A stretch of 6,734 nucleotides of DNA from the NCBI GenBank assembly GCA_004296865.1, contig SCVQ01000293.1, positions 1 to 6,734 of the forward strand. The letters are read 5' to 3'. Position 1 is the first letter of the stretch. The number at the start of each line of letters is the position of its first letter. Both the position numbers and the translations under genes were made by a program. The notes under the pieces are model-generated. The model did not search any database. It saw nothing but the letters and a program-made list of their open reading frames with translations, and was not told the DNA's origin. Positions 6,662 through 6,734 of the stretch are shown here, in pieces. The DNA comes from Nitrospirota bacterium (lineage in GTDB: Bacteria > Nitrospirota > Nitrospiria > Nitrospirales > Nitrospiraceae).

Positions 6662-6734
6662 CTACAGGTAGGCGCAAAGCGCAGCATCTATTGCCTTCAC
6701 GCCCTTGAGCGCTTCCTGCAGCAGCCCAATAGCG
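6662..6734 (-). CDS. C-terminal end of an unknown gene, possible cassette gene
   Basis: The last 23 codons of a minus-strand frame enter from the right edge and end at TAG 6662-6664. The visible tail (ending KGVKAIDAALCAYL) looks like a plain amphipathic helix; I do not recognise the family. The stop lies directly against the R'' box of the attC-like site, which is where genes end in integron cassettes. With so little sequence, coding status rests mainly on this position. Confidence 0.4.
   Translation of the reverse strand, partial: AIGLLQEALKGVKAIDAALCAYL

Overview
This is a GC-rich bacterial chromosomal window with housekeeping genes, two tRNA genes and two patches that look horizontally acquired. 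The codon use, Shine-Dalgarno-type starts and gene set fit a Gram-negative-type bacterium. The gene style reminds me of Nitrospirota, but that is only an impression, because the window holds no marker gene that settles taxonomy.

Left part (1-1060): the first 766 bases encode, on the minus strand, the N-terminal 255 residues of a CPA2-type cation:proton antiporter. It runs off the left edge. About 300 bases without a gene follow, holding small inverted repeats and, at 1035-1058, a fragment that fits the 3' end of a tRNA.

Accessory patch (1035-2312): a vapBC-type toxin-antitoxin operon lies on the minus strand. It has a well-formed sigma70 promoter whose -10 box is covered by a 16-bp palindrome, probably the autoregulatory operator. 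After a gene-poor stretch comes the C-terminal remnant of a tyrosine integrase, which keeps the LGH histidine and the tyrosine nucleophile. It ends two bases from the CCA end of tRNA-Lys(UUU). Integrase remnant, toxin-antitoxin cargo and a tRNA-3'-like scar in the same orientation as the tRNA together suggest a decayed island inserted at tRNA-Lys.

Core part (2323-6058): purA (adenylosuccinate synthetase, minus strand) has a strong promoter and, between promoter and start codon, a hairpin followed by seven U residues that looks like an intrinsic terminator or attenuator. Between purA and the divergent tRNA-Ala(GGC) lies a 100-base long imperfect hairpin (3842-3941) with no obvious coding role. 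tRNA-Ala(GGC) is followed on the same strand by a 612-residue ABC-F ATPase, probably a ribosome-associated translation factor.

Right part (6110-6734): a yeast-FCY1-like cytosine deaminase lies on the minus strand, convergent with the ABC-F gene. Immediately upstream of it is a structure with the anatomy of an integron attC site: R and L boxes, an extra base in one L box and a consensus GTTGGGC at the crossover end. A truncated reading frame stops one base before this site, as cassette genes do. The right edge may therefore be the end of an integron cassette array, or of an attC cluster without an integrase.
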